Assembly (NCBI RefSeq): GCF_017876545.1
Contig: NZ_JAGIOD010000001.1
Location: forward strand, 1,116,001 to 1,180,000
DNA: 64,000 bases
From: Brachybacterium sacelli
GTDB lineage: Bacteria; Actinomycetota; Actinomycetes; Actinomycetales; Dermabacteraceae
Reading direction: 5' to 3'
The position numbers and the translations under genes were made by a program. The notes beneath the pieces are model-generated. The model was not told the origin of the DNA. It did not search any database and worked only from the letters and a program-made list of their open reading frames with translations. The first letter of the stretch is position 1. The number at the start of each line of letters is the position of its first letter. Shown here piece after piece: positions 1-8,899 of this stretch.

Positions 1-1771
1 TGGAGAGGTCGTCGAGGTAGGTGGTGACGCGGTCGGCGGACCCGGTCATGTCTTCGGCGGTGTCGGCGACGGTGGCCGACTGCTCGGAGGCCTCGGTGGC
101 GGACTCCTCTGCGGTGGTCGAGTCGGTCGCGGCCTGATCGGCCTCCTCGCGAGTCTGCTGCGAGGTGTCCGCGACCCCCGTGAGCTCCTCGCAGAAGGAG
201 GCCTCGGCCCCCGACTCCTCGCAGCGGGCGGCCAGGTCGTCGACCGACCCGGTGTAGTCCCGGGTGCTGTCCGCCGAGGTCGCGGCGCTGTCGGCGGCGG
301 TCCCGGTGGCGGTGCTCGTCCCCTGGACCGTGTCCTCGAGGGAGGTGACCTCCTGGTCGATGCCGGCGGCGCCGTCCTGCAGGGTGCGGGCATCCTCGCT
401 GCGGTCGGCGGTGTCCGAGGCGAGGGTCTGCGCGGTCTCGTCCACCTCGGTCGCGGTCTGGTCGAGGGTGCCGGCCGACGTGGAGAGGGCGCCCGCGTCG
501 GTGGCGGGCTGCTCGAGTCCCTCGGAGGCCGCGGTCGCGGCGTCCTCGAGGGTGTCGAGCGCCGTGACCAGGTCGTCGCTGGTGCGCTGCACGCTGTCCT
601 CGGTCACCCCGAGCTCGTCGAGGCGCTGCTGGGCGGCGCCGACGGTGTCGTCGAGCTGCTGGGTGCCGCCGGCGACCTGGCTCGCACCGCCCGCGAGGTC
701 GGTGGCTCCGGTGGCGATCTCACCGGTGCCGGCGGCCAGGTCATCGGCCCCGGTCTGCAGGGGGCGGCCCTTCTCGTCGAGTGTGACCAGCCCGGAGCTG
801 AGCTGCTGCGCCCCGGCGTTGAGCGTGGCGGAGCCGTCCTGCAGCTGCACCGCACCCGTGGTGAGCTGGTCCAGCCCCACCACCAGGTCGAGGCTGCCGT
901 CGTGGAGGGTCTCGGCACCCCCGGTGAGCTGCTCGGCACCGTCGGCGAGCTCACCGGTCCCGTCGGCGAGCTCGCTGCTGCCGCTGACCAGGTCGGCGGT
1001 GCCGTCGGCGAGGTCCGAGGAGCCGTCGGCCAGCTCGGAGGAGCCGTCGGCCGCGTCGGCGATCCCGTCATGGATGCTGGTGAAGCCGATGTAGATGTTG
1101 TCGAGGTACTCCTCGAGCACGTTCGCGCGCAGGGAGTCGGTCAGCGCCGTGCCGACCGACTTCGTGAAGTTGCCACCGACGTAGTTGACCGAGTCGTTGG
1201 TGGTGACGGTCAGCAGTCCCGGGGCGGCCTGCTCGGCCTCGCCGCCGAGGGAGGCCACGTTCGCGGAGAAGTCCGAAGGGATCTCCACCGTCGCGCCGTA
1301 GGTGCCGTCCTCCAGGCCGCGCTGCGCCTCGGCGGGAGAGACCTCGACGAAGTCGTAGACGTTCTCCTCGTCCAGGTCCAGCAGCGTGTCGGTGAATTCT
1401 GCGCCGACGTCGAGGTGGGTCCCGTCCTCGCTCCCGGTCCCGCCGGGAGTCGTCGCGGTGGCGCCCTCGTCCTCGTTGACGACAGCGGCCGTGACCCGAT
1501 CGAGGTTGTTGCTGGGGTCGAGGAACGACCACGTCATGTTGCCGGAATAGATCAGGGGTACCAGGGCGAGACCGACGACGAACAGGGCGGCGATCGGCTT
1601 CTTCCACTCGCCCGGCAGCAGGGCGACGGCACCGGAGCCGACGGCGGCGAGGCCTCGGCCGATCGCTGCGAACCCCCTGCCCAGAGGGCGTGCGAGGATG
1701 CCGAGCCCGGCCGGGATGGCGTGGAGCGCGGAGGAGACGGCGGTCAGGAGAGCACGAAGGATTCCCATCAC
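1..1771 (-). CDS. YhgE/Pip-type membrane protein, C-terminus cut by window edge
   Basis: About 590 N-terminal residues are present; the rest lies left of the window. A basic, glycine-rich start is followed by a membrane segment at about residues 58-75 (ALFVVGLALVPLIY), an extracytoplasmic region, then a long run of heptads of the LxxG type (ELADGSSDLADGTADL and similar, about residues 230-330), the signature of YhgE/Pip proteins. A further helical Thr/Ala/Asp-rich stretch holds a Cys pair. Family members have a C-terminal membrane block and are linked to export or phage infection; their exact role is unclear. Start: GTG at 1771 lies 7 nt after a TATCGT box (leaderless); ATG at 1768 is the alternative. 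The family is often controlled by a TetR repressor, and none is visible here. Confidence 0.85.
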   Translation of the reverse strand, partial: MMGILRALLTAVSSALHAIPAGLGILARPLGRGFAAIGRGLAAVGSGAVALLPGEWKKPIAALFVVGLALVPLIYSGNMTWSFLDPSNNLDRVTAAVVNEDEGATATTPGGTGSEDGTHLDVGAEFTDTLLDLDEENVYDFVEVSPAEAQRGLEDGTYGATVEIPSDFSANVASLGGEAEQAAPGLLTVTTNDSVNYVGGNFTKSVGTALTDSLRANVLEEYLDNIYIGFTSIHDGIADAADGSSELADGSSDLADGTADLVSGSSELADGTGELADGAEQLTGGAETLHDGSLDLVVGLDQLTTGAVQLQDGSATLNAGAQQLSSGLVTLDEKGRPLQTGADDLAAGTGEIATGATDLAGGASQVAGGTQQLDDTVGAAQQRLDELGVTEDSVQRTSDDLVTALDTLEDAATAASEGLEQPATDAGALSTSAGTLDQTATEVDETAQTLASDTADRSEDARTLQDGAAGIDQEVTSLEDTVQGTSTATGTAADSAATSADSTRDYTGSVDDLAARCEESGAEASFCEELTGVADTSQQTREEADQAATDSTTAEESATEASEQSATVADTAEDMTGSADRVTTYLDDLS

Positions 1772-1778
1772 GAGCCTC

Positions 1779-1784
1779 ACGATA
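1779..1784 (-). promoter_or_regulatory. -10 box of the YhgE/Pip gene
   Basis: TATCGT on the minus strand ends 7 nt before the GTG start, so the transcript is probably leaderless. Confidence 0.45.
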
Positions 1785-1795
1785 CATTTGTGTAT
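1782..1795. promoter_or_regulatory. Inverted repeat ATACA-N4-TGTAT, possible repressor operator
   Basis: A 14-bp perfect inverted repeat (5-bp arms, 4-bp spacer) overlaps the -10 box of the YhgE/Pip gene. Its AT-richness stands out in this GC-rich sequence. The position fits a repressor site; the regulator is not identifiable from the window. Confidence 0.4.
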
Positions 1796-1917
1796 TGAGT
1801 TTGTTACCGGTGAGTCATAAAAGTGTGGTGCGCGGAACGTGGAGCGCATCGGTCTGCCGCGCCGTGAGGCGCTGACCCGACGCTACCCGGCCCGGCGACG
1901 TCGCCGACGGTCTCGGA

Positions 1918-2850
1918 TCAGTCGGCCAGTCGCACGAGCCAGGGCTGCGACGACAGGGACCCGGGCTCCCAGCGCTCCAGCACGTCGGCCGCTCTCCTGC
2001 ACCCGGGCAGCCCCAGCGAGTCACCGATGTGGCCGACGACGTCCGCGGCGCTCTCACCGCGCTCGAGCCGGTCGCGCAGGGTCACCGCGCCGTCCCGCTT
2101 GGCCAGGCGCGCCCCGGCGGCGTTCACCGCGAGCGGCACGTGGGCGTAGCCCGGCTCGGGCAGCCCCAGCAGGTGGGCGAGATGGGCCTGGCGCGGGGCG
2201 GAGCTGAGCAGGTCGTCGGCCCGGGTCACCTGATCCACGCCCGCCGCCGCGTCGTCGACGACCACCGCGAGGTTGTAGGCGACGACGCCGTCGCCCCGGC
2301 GCAGCACCAGGTCGTCGACGGTGCCGGTGACCTCGCCGGCCCACAGGTCGTGCACCCTCCAGGTGGTCGTGCCGGCCCGCAGGCGCAGGGCGGGCTCGCG
2401 TCGCAGCTCGTGCATCCGCTGCCGGCCGGCCGCGCGCTCGGGTTCCGTGAGATCACGGCAGGTGCCGGGATAGGCGCCCGGCGGGGCGTGCGGGGCGCTG
2501 GGCGCCTCGAGGATCTCCCGCCTGGTGCAGTAGCACTCGTAGACGAGGCCGCGGTCGACCAGATGGTCGATGGCCTCGGCATGGGAGGCGCCGCGGGCGG
2601 ACTGCCGCACCACGTCGCCGTCCCAGTCCAGGCCGATCGCGACGAGATCCTCCAGCTGCCGCTGGGCGGAGCCCTCCTGGACCCGGTCCAGGTCCTCGAG
2701 GCGCAGGTGGAAGGCGCGGTCGCTGCGCCGGGCGAGGGCCCAGGCCAGGATCGCCGTGCGCAGGTTCCCCAGGTGCAGGTCGCCGCTGGGGGAGGGGGCG
2801 TACCGTCCGGCGCCCCGCGGGTGCTGCGGGGGGACGGTCGGGGCGCTCAT
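1918..2850 (-). CDS. gluQ: Glutamyl-Q tRNA(Asp) synthetase
   Basis: 310 residues. A GluRS-like catalytic core without an anticodon-binding domain, which glutamylates queuosine in tRNA(Asp). Visible: RYAPSPSGDLHLGNLRTAI (class I HIGH-type motif, here HLGN), a YECYC...C zinc-binding pattern near residue 105, and AKRDGAV as the KMSKS-equivalent loop. Length and lack of a C-terminal domain separate it from true GltX. Start MSAPT at 2850 is chosen because a TACACT box lies 8 nt upstream and the rest aligns with the family; an in-frame extension to 2922 is basic filler. It stands alone, convergent with nothing obvious. Confidence 0.9.
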   Translation of the reverse strand: MSAPTVPPQHPRGAGRYAPSPSGDLHLGNLRTAILAWALARRSDRAFHLRLEDLDRVQEGSAQRQLEDLVAIGLDWDGDVVRQSARGASHAEAIDHLVDRGLVYECYCTRREILEAPSAPHAPPGAYPGTCRDLTEPERAAGRQRMHELRREPALRLRAGTTTWRVHDLWAGEVTGTVDDLVLRRGDGVVAYNLAVVVDDAAAGVDQVTRADDLLSSAPRQAHLAHLLGLPEPGYAHVPLAVNAAGARLAKRDGAVTLRDRLERGESAADVVGHIGDSLGLPGCRRAADVLERWEPGSLSSQPWLVRLAD

Positions 2851-2858
2851 GGCCTCCG

Positions 2859-2864
2859 AGTGTA
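2859..2864 (-). promoter_or_regulatory. -10 box of gluQ
   Basis: TACACT, 8 nt before the ATG at 2850; leaderless or with a 1-2 nt leader. Confidence 0.4.
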
Positions 2865-2973
2865 GGTGGCCCACCAGTCGGCGCCGGCGCCGGGAAACGG
2901 CGGGTCCGTCGGTGCCGCGCATCCGGACGGGGAGATCATCTGAGAGAGCTGCGCGAGCGCGGGCCGGCTCCCA

Positions 2974-3549
2974 TCACCGCTGACGGATGAGCATCACGTC
3001 GCCGCTGCGCCCTCCAGGCACCTCGCGCTGCGGCGGGGCCGGGGTGAAGCCCAGTCGGGTGGCCAGTGCGCGGGAGGCACCGTTGCCGACGGCGGTCACC
3101 GCCACCACCTCGCGGTCGCTCGCACCCAGCCGCGGATCCGCGAGCACGGCCCGCATCGCCTCCGTGGCGATGCCGTGGCCCCTGACCTCAGGGGCCAGGC
3201 GCCAGTAGGCGCTGAGGGCGGGCCTCCCCTCGAGCTCGAGCGGGGTGAGGCCGACGACGCCCAGCAGGCCGGGCGGGAGCCCGGCCGTCGCCTCGTCCCG
3301 CGCCCGCACCGTGAGATAGCCGGTCCCGTGGCGTCGCCAGCTCTCGAGCCACTGCCGAAGCACCCAGCGCATCTGCGCCCGCTCGGTGAGCGGCTCGGTG
3401 AGGTCCTCGGCGAAGGCGCGGGGGTCCGCGTGCAGGGCGAACAGTTCCTCGAGGTCCGGCGCGGAGACCGGGGCCAGGCGCAGCCGGGGCGTCCGAAGAG
3501 GAACGGCGCGGCGATCACCGTCCGAGGACGGGATCGCCGCGCCGTGCAC
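2974..3549 (-). CDS. GNAT family N-acetyltransferase (RimJ/RimL-like)
   Basis: 191 residues from the GTG at 3549. It opens with VPLRTPRLRLAPVSAPDLE, the usual beta-1/alpha-1 start of RimJ/RimL-like GNATs, followed by AYWRLAPEVRGHGIATEAM, the acetyl-CoA pyrophosphate-binding motif (R/Q-x-x-G-x-G/A), and NGASRALATRLGF near the C-terminus. The substrate cannot be told; the family acetylates protein N-termini, amino acids or antibiotics. The frame stays open to 3720, but that would overlap the upstream gene by over 130 nt and adds Arg/Pro-rich filler, so the GTG start is preferred. It follows 34 nt after the upstream gene on the same strand and may be cotranscribed. Confidence 0.8.
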   Translation of the reverse strand: MHGAAIPSSDGDRRAVPLRTPRLRLAPVSAPDLEELFALHADPRAFAEDLTEPLTERAQMRWVLRQWLESWRRHGTGYLTVRARDEATAGLPPGLLGVVGLTPLELEGRPALSAYWRLAPEVRGHGIATEAMRAVLADPRLGASDREVVAVTAVGNGASRALATRLGFTPAPPQREVPGGRSGDVMLIRQR

Positions 3550-3583
3550 GGAACTCTCCGTGGTCAGCGGGCCGAGGCGGGAC

Positions 3584-4369
3584 TCAGGCGTCGCCGCGGT
3601 GGGAGCCGCGCTTCTCGTCGTCGGATCCGGCGGACTCCTCGGCGTCGGAGTCGACCTTGACCTCCTTGGGCTCCGTGTCCGAGGAGCGGTCCTCGCCCTT
3701 GAGCGCCGAGGCCACGTCACCGGCGTCGGCCGAGCCGACGGTGTCGGAGACGGTGGAGGAGTCGGCGTCGGACGAGGCGGAGGCCGGGTAGTGCGCGCGG
3801 GCGAAGTCCGCGGGCGGCGCCCACGGATCCTCGACCGGGCGGGTCTTCTGCCAGGCGATGTAGCCCGCAGCGGCGCCGGCGGCGGCCAGCCCGAGGACGA
3901 GCAGCACCTTCCCGGCGCGCCCCTTCTTCTTCGGCGGCTCGGGCACCAGGGCGGCGGCCTTGATGTCGTCCTGGCCCTTGTCGAGCTCCTTGCGGGCGGC
4001 GTCGACGGCGGCCTTCAGGACCGTGCCGGTGGTCTCGGCGGTCTTGCGGGCGCGCGGCAGGTAGTCGTCCTGCACGTCCTGCTTGAACTTGTCGGCGCGG
4101 GGGCCGAAGGACGAGGACAGCTCGGAGAGCTTCTCGCTCTGCTGGCGGAAGCGCTCCTCGACGCCCGGACCGTACTGATCGACGAGGTCGTTGGCCCGGG
4201 AGCGGGCCTCGCGGGCACCCTCGGACACGACCGGGCCGACGGTCGAGGCGAGCTTCTGCAGCTCCTCGACGGCCTTCTCGGCCCGCTGCGCGGTCGAACC
4301 GGCAGCCTCGGCGGTCTTCTCGGCCTGCTTCTTGGCCTTCTTGGCTTCACGCTTGGAGGTCAGCGCCAT
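3584..4369 (-). CDS. Coiled-coil protein with one membrane segment, unknown function
   Basis: 261 residues, starting MALTSKREAKKAKKQAEKT at 4369 behind a GGGGA Shine-Dalgarno. The first 150 residues are Lys/Glu/Ala-rich amphipathic helix (apolipoprotein-like coiled coil). A KKKGRAGKVLLVLGLAAAGAAAGYIAW segment near residues 155-180 is a single membrane span with a basic flank. The tail is strongly acidic and Ser-rich. This fits a cytoplasmic coiled coil anchored at its middle, of a kind common in actinobacteria and without a known role. It is divergent from the cyclophilin gene at 4597; the 227-bp gap should hold both promoters. Confidence 0.75.
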   Translation of the reverse strand: MALTSKREAKKAKKQAEKTAEAAGSTAQRAEKAVEELQKLASTVGPVVSEGAREARSRANDLVDQYGPGVEERFRQQSEKLSELSSSFGPRADKFKQDVQDDYLPRARKTAETTGTVLKAAVDAARKELDKGQDDIKAAALVPEPPKKKGRAGKVLLVLGLAAAGAAAGYIAWQKTRPVEDPWAPPADFARAHYPASASSDADSSTVSDTVGSADAGDVASALKGEDRSSDTEPKEVKVDSDAEESAGSDDEKRGSHRGDA

Positions 4370-4596
4370 GAGGTTCCCCTTTCGGTCGAATCCGCCGGGT
4401 CGGGCCGACGGTGGTCCCTGGGCCGGGGCATCCGGAGGATGACGCGACCCGTGTGGCACAACTCTAACGCGACGGAGCGCGGGACCTCTTCGGGCAATGG
4501 TCAGGTTCGCTCCCTGCCGAACCGACGGACCGTCCGGGAGGTCCGCCGGCCAGGGGCGGAGCTCTCGCGCGCGGGCGTCTGTGCGAGGATTGCGCC

Positions 4597-5133
4597 ATGT
4601 TCGCAACTCTTCACACCAACCACGGGGACATCCGTCTCGAGCTGTTCCCGGACCACGCCCCCAAGACCGTCGACAACTTCGTGGGCCTCGCCGAGGGCAC
4701 CCGCGAGTTCACCGACGCCGAGAGCGGCGAGAAGGCCACCCGTCCGTTCTACGACGGCGTGGTCTTCCACCGCGTGATCTCCGGCTTCATGATCCAGGGC
4801 GGCGACCCCCTGGGCACCGGCACCGGCGGCCCCGGCTACAGCTTCGACGACGAGATCTCCGAGAAGAACTTCACCGAGCCCTACGTGCTGGCCATGGCCA
4901 ATGCCGGCAAGCGCATGAACGCGATCACGGGCCAGCCCGCCGGCACCAACGGCTCGCAGTTCTTCATCACGCTCGGCCCCACCCCGCACCTGCAGGGCAA
5001 GCACACCGTCTTCGGCGCCGTCACCGACGAGGACTCCAAGAAGGTCGTCGACGAGATCGGCGCCACCAAGACCGACATGCGTGACCGGCCCCTCGAGGAC
5101 ATCGTGATCGAGAAGGTCACCATCGAGAAGTGA
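4597..5133 (+). CDS. ppiB: Peptidyl-prolyl cis-trans isomerase, cyclophilin type
   Basis: 178 residues, cytoplasmic (no signal peptide). Cyclophilin motifs are complete: [19 protein letters not shown] (catalytic Arg and the FMIQGGD signature), [25 protein letters not shown] and HTVFGAVT. It catalyses Xaa-Pro isomerisation during folding. In many actinobacteria a cyclophilin and a rhomboid gene lie in the same region near the origin; here both occur but are separated by two genes. The start codon follows GAGGATTGCGCC, which has no clear SD. A strong hairpin terminator follows. Confidence 0.95.
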   Translation: MFATLHTNHGDIRLELFPDHAPKTVDNFVGLAEGTREFTDAESGEKATRPFYDGVVFHRVISGFMIQGGDPLGTGTGGPGYSFDDEISEKNFTEPYVLAMANAGKRMNAITGQPAGTNGSQFFITLGPTPHLQGKHTVFGAVTDEDSKKVVDEIGATKTDMRDRPLEDIVIEKVTIEK

Positions 5134-5186
5134 TCCGCCGCTGGACCCGACGGCTCTGAGCGGTCGGTCCGCCCCACGCGACGACG

Positions 5187-5218
5187 CTGCCCGCCCCCTC
5201 CCTCGAGGGGGCGGGCAG
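5187..5218. terminator. Bidirectional hairpin terminator between ppiB and the MMPL gene
   Basis: Perfect 14-bp stem CTGCCCGCCCCCTC/GAGGGGGCGGGCAG with a 4-nt loop, placed between two convergent genes. Only two T follow on the plus strand, as is common in GC-rich actinobacteria. Confidence 0.8.
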
Positions 5219-5225
5219 TTCCGCG

Positions 5226-7436
5226 TCAGGCGAGGTGAGCCGTGGTGGGCCGCGAGGGCCACCACATCCGGTCGCCGAGCAGGGCGAACAGTGCCGGCAC
5301 CAGGACGGTGCGCACCACGAGGGTGTCCAGCAGCACGCCGAGGCCCACGATCAGGCCGAGCTGGCCGAGCACCACCAGGGGCAGCACCCCCAGGGCCGCG
5401 AACACGGCCGCGAGCACCACTCCCGCGCTGGTGATGACCACTCCGGTGGAGCCGACGGCCCGCACCATCCCCTCGGTGGTCCCGTGCGCGGCCGCCTCGT
5501 GCCGGGCGCGATGGACCAGGAAGATCGTGTAGTCCACGCCGAGTGCCACCAGGAACAGGAAGGCCAGCAGGGGCACGGTCACATCGAGCGCGGGGATGTC
5601 GAACAGCAGCCGGCCGGCCCACAGCCCCAGGCCGATCGCCGCGACGGAGCTGGCCACGTTCATCGTGAGCAGCACCAGGGGCGCGACCACTGCCCGCAGC
5701 AGGAAGACCAGCACCAGCAGAACCACCGCGAGGATCATCGGGGCCACCACGAGCAGGTCGCGCGTGGAATCCGCGCGTACGTCCATGGCGCTCGCCGTCG
5801 TACCGCCCACCAGTGCATCCGTACCGGAGCGGGCATGCAGCGCGGTGCGCAGGCCCTCGGCCTCGGCGAGGGCCGCCGGGGATTCCGGCTCCGCGGAGCC
5901 GACGGCGGAGAGCACGGCCCAGCCCCCGTCCGTGGTGCCGCTGACCGAGGCGCGGTCGATGCCGGGCACGGCCTCGGCGATTCGGAGCGCGGCCTCGACG
6001 GTGCCGGCACGATCCTCGCGCACCACCACCTGGTGCGGGGCGCTCTCACCGGCGCCGTAATGCGCGGCCATCGCGGAGAAGCCGGTCGAGGACTCCGTGG
6101 CGGAGGCGAACTGTTCGTCCTGGGAGAGGCCGACGCGGGTGCCGATCAGACCCGTGGCCAGCACCCCCATGAGCACGAGCGAGACCACGGCCGCGACGGC
6201 AGGACGCCGGGTGACGATGCGGGCGACGGCCGCGAACGGTCCGTGCTCCGCGTCGTCCCGCCGGGCGCCGGCGTTCCCGGGGCGGGGCACGAAGGGCCAG
6301 AACACGTGACGGCCGACGACCGCGAGCAGCGCGGTGAGCGGGAACAGGACCGCGACCAGGGCGAGGAGCAGCCCGGCCGCTGCGGCGATGCCGAGCCCGC
6401 GAGTGGCGGGCATGACGGCGGCCAGCAGGGTGAGCAGGGCGAGGACCACGGTGACATTGGATGCGAGGAGTGCCGGGGCGGTGCGCTTCCAGGCGGTCGC
6501 CAGCGCGGCGCGGTGCTCGCGATGCACGTGCAGCTCCTCGCGATAACGGGAGATCAGCAGCAGGGCGTAATTGGTGCCCGCACCGAAGACGAGCACGCTG
6601 ATCACGCCGGCGTCGAAGGCGAGGGAGAACCGCTCACCGAGGCTGGACGTCAGGGCGCCGGCCGCTCCGTCGGCGAGGGCGACGATGCTCAGCGGCACCA
6701 GCCACAGGATCGGGGAGCGGTAGGTGACCAGGAGCAGCAGGGCCACCACCGCGATCGTCACGGCCAGCAGCGTGAAGTCCGCGCCGGCGAAGGCGCCGCG
6801 GATGTCGGAGCCGACGGCCGGGCCGCCCGTGACCGACACGCTCAGCTGCTCGGGGACGGAGCCGTCGGCCGCGGCGCGCAGGTCGGCGATCATCGCGTCG
6901 ATCGCCTCCTCGTCGGCCTCGGAGTCGATGGTGGTCATCACGAGGTCGGCCTCGCCGTCCTCGGCGGGCATGGGGCCGACGCCCTCGCGGCCGGAGACCG
7001 CGGCGAGCTCAGCGCGCAGGGTCTCGACGGCGGCGGCATCCTCGGCGGTGAGCTCTGCGCCGTCGTCCCGCGTGACCACGGCGAAGACGGGCTGGTACCG
7101 GCTGCCCTCGAGGGAATCGGCGATCGCCGCGGCGCGGGAGGACTCGGAGCCGGCAGGCAGGGCGTCCATGCCGGCGGCCGGTCCGGTGCCCCGCATCCCG
7201 CCCGCCACGGCCACCAGCAGCACCATGAACACCCCGAGCATCACCCAGGCGGAACGGCGGCCGGTGAGGGCGGCGGCGAGGCCCTCGCCGAGACGGCCGA
7301 CGAGGCCGGCCGGCGCAGTGCCGGGGTCGGTGCCGTCGGCAGCTGGGCGACCTGCAGGGAGATTGGCGGTCGCCGGATCGGTCGCGGCGAGATCGTCGGT
7401 GCGGCGATGTCGGGTGGTGGGCAAGGGTGCGGGCAC
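5226..7436 (-). CDS. MMPL/RND family transporter
   Basis: 736 residues. Two MMPL repeats, each with a membrane segment, a large extracytoplasmic domain (about residues 90-195 and 430-560) and a five-helix block. Visible motifs include DAGVISVLVFGAGTNYALLLISRYREEL in the first block and LGVDYTIFLVHRARHE in the second; the TNY and DYT tyrosines belong to the proton-relay signature of MmpL proteins. Family members export lipids or drugs using proton motive force. Start: GTG at 7436 with GAAGGA 7-8 nt upstream; an ATG at 7535 would add 33 unlikely residues. It is divergent from the glycosylase gene. No accessory or regulator gene is adjacent, so the substrate is unknown. Confidence 0.9.
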   Translation of the reverse strand: MPAPLPTTRHRRTDDLAATDPATANLPAGRPAADGTDPGTAPAGLVGRLGEGLAAALTGRRSAWVMLGVFMVLLVAVAGGMRGTGPAAGMDALPAGSESSRAAAIADSLEGSRYQPVFAVVTRDDGAELTAEDAAAVETLRAELAAVSGREGVGPMPAEDGEADLVMTTIDSEADEEAIDAMIADLRAAADGSVPEQLSVSVTGGPAVGSDIRGAFAGADFTLLAVTIAVVALLLLVTYRSPILWLVPLSIVALADGAAGALTSSLGERFSLAFDAGVISVLVFGAGTNYALLLISRYREELHVHREHRAALATAWKRTAPALLASNVTVVLALLTLLAAVMPATRGLGIAAAAGLLLALVAVLFPLTALLAVVGRHVFWPFVPRPGNAGARRDDAEHGPFAAVARIVTRRPAVAAVVSLVLMGVLATGLIGTRVGLSQDEQFASATESSTGFSAMAAHYGAGESAPHQVVVREDRAGTVEAALRIAEAVPGIDRASVSGTTDGGWAVLSAVGSAEPESPAALAEAEGLRTALHARSGTDALVGGTTASAMDVRADSTRDLLVVAPMILAVVLLVLVFLLRAVVAPLVLLTMNVASSVAAIGLGLWAGRLLFDIPALDVTVPLLAFLFLVALGVDYTIFLVHRARHEAAAHGTTEGMVRAVGSTGVVITSAGVVLAAVFAALGVLPLVVLGQLGLIVGLGVLLDTLVVRTVLVPALFALLGDRMWWPSRPTTAHLA

Positions 7437-7576
7437 GGTGGGTCCTTCGGACGGCAGCCGCTGGTGGCGGCGGAGGGTTCGACCCCGGGTCGGGGTGGTT
7501 CCCACGCTATGGACGCCAGGTCGGGACCGGATCAATCGTTCGATGTATTCGCGGGCCGGCCGTGGGTGGCGATGAT

Positions 7577-7582
7577 TACCCT
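7577..7582 (+). promoter_or_regulatory. -10 box of the AlkZ-like gene
   Basis: TACCCT, 6 nt before the ATG at 7589; leaderless layout. Confidence 0.5.
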
Positions 7583-7588
7583 CGGCGC

Positions 7589-8743
7589 ATGACGCAGCGA
7601 CATCTGGCCGGCCTCCGGATCCTCGCCCAGGGCCTCGTCGGTCCCCCGCGCTTCGCGGACCCGGCAGGGGCCGCCCGCGCTTTCGGTGTCCATCAGGGCC
7701 AGGACCTGCCCGGGGTGATGGCCTCGCTGGCCCTGCGCACCGGCGGTGACCTCGAGGCGGTGCTCGCCGCCTTCGACCGCGGCGAGATCGTGCGCGGCTA
7801 TCCGATGCGCGGCACCGTGTTCGCCGTCGCCGCCGACACCCTCGCCTGGCTCACCGAGCTCTGCGCCGCCGCCCCGCTGCGCGCGGCGATCAGCCGCCGC
7901 GGACACCTCGAGCTCGAGGACCACCACGTGGGCCGGGCGCAGGAGGTGCTGGAGGAGATCGCCGGCGCCCATTCGGCACCTGGCGTCGGCCGCGGGGTGC
8001 TGCGCAAGGACCTGCTCGCCGCGTGGGAGGCCGCCGGGATCTCCACCGCTCAGGGCCGCGGCTATCATCTGCTCGGCGAGCTGATCACCTTCGGCCTCGC
8101 CGCCTATGGTCCGTGGCGGGAGGGGGAGACCGCCGTCGTGCTCGTGAAGAGCTGGCTGCCCGAGGGCAGCGACCTCGAGGGGACCTTCGGCGGCGACGAG
8201 ACGGCGGCCGTCGCGGAGCTCGCGCGGCGCTACTTCACCACTCACGGGCCGGCGGGGGAGCGGGACCTCGCCTGGTGGTCGAAGCTGCCGCTGGGGAGAC
8301 TCCGTGCCGCTCTCCCGCTGATCTCCGACCAGCTCGAGACCGGGTTCGCCGACCGCGACGGCCGGCTCCACACCACCGCGGCCGAGGCCCGCGGCGGCAC
8401 AGGCGAGCAGCTGTGGTGGAGCCCGGGACTGGCCGAGGAGTACGCGACGGCGGAGAAGAGCACGATGACGGAGCTGCTCCTGCCCGGCTTCGACGAGCTC
8501 GTGCTCGGCTACCGCGACCGGCTCTACCTGATGGACGCCGAGCGGCATCACGCGCTCGTTCCCGGCAACAACGGCGTCTTCAAGCGGTCCGCGATCCGCC
8601 GCGGCGAGGTCGTCGGCACCTGGACCCGCAAGGGATCCTCCGGGCGACGGACGCTGGATCTCACCGCGCTGCGGCCGATCAGCCCCACCCAGCACCGTCG
8701 TTTCGAGAAGCTCTTCGCCGCCTTCCCGTACACCGCACCCTGA
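7589..8743 (+). CDS. AlkZ/YcaQ superfamily winged-helix DNA glycosylase-like protein
   Basis: 384 residues, HTH_42 family. The family includes Streptomyces AlkZ, which unhooks interstrand crosslinks, and E. coli YcaQ/AlkX. The catalytic signature in known members is Q-x-Q (AlkZ) or Q-x-D (YcaQ); here it reads HQGQDLPG with Gln at residues 36 and 38, so it belongs with the Q-x-Q group. PMRGTVFAV, a conserved family block, follows near residue 70, with several winged-helix repeats after it and a C-terminal ...LVPGNNGVFKRSAIRRG block. No biosynthetic cluster is next to it, so it may be a housekeeping AlkZ-like (AZL) repair enzyme rather than a self-resistance factor. It is leaderless by promoter position. 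Confidence 0.85.
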   Translation: MTQRHLAGLRILAQGLVGPPRFADPAGAARAFGVHQGQDLPGVMASLALRTGGDLEAVLAAFDRGEIVRGYPMRGTVFAVAADTLAWLTELCAAAPLRAAISRRGHLELEDHHVGRAQEVLEEIAGAHSAPGVGRGVLRKDLLAAWEAAGISTAQGRGYHLLGELITFGLAAYGPWREGETAVVLVKSWLPEGSDLEGTFGGDETAAVAELARRYFTTHGPAGERDLAWWSKLPLGRLRAALPLISDQLETGFADRDGRLHTTAAEARGGTGEQLWWSPGLAEEYATAEKSTMTELLLPGFDELVLGYRDRLYLMDAERHHALVPGNNGVFKRSAIRRGEVVGTWTRKGSSGRRTLDLTALRPISPTQHRRFEKLFAAFPYTAP

Positions 8744-8899
8744 CTCCGTACCTGCCTCCACTCCCTGGCCGTCGGCGATCGCCCGTCCGCCGGTCTCACG
8801 CCGGTGTCGCCGCGTCGCCGTGTCCATCCCGTCCCCGCCCCAGCGCCCCCTGGCCGCGGACCCGGCGCCGTTCCAGGTCCCCATGGTGGAATGGCACCC

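Noticed and set aside
5235..7592. 785-codon plus-strand frame opposite the MMPL gene
   Set aside because: It is the antisense shadow of a well-supported transporter gene; the translation is Gly/Arg/His-rich with no motif.
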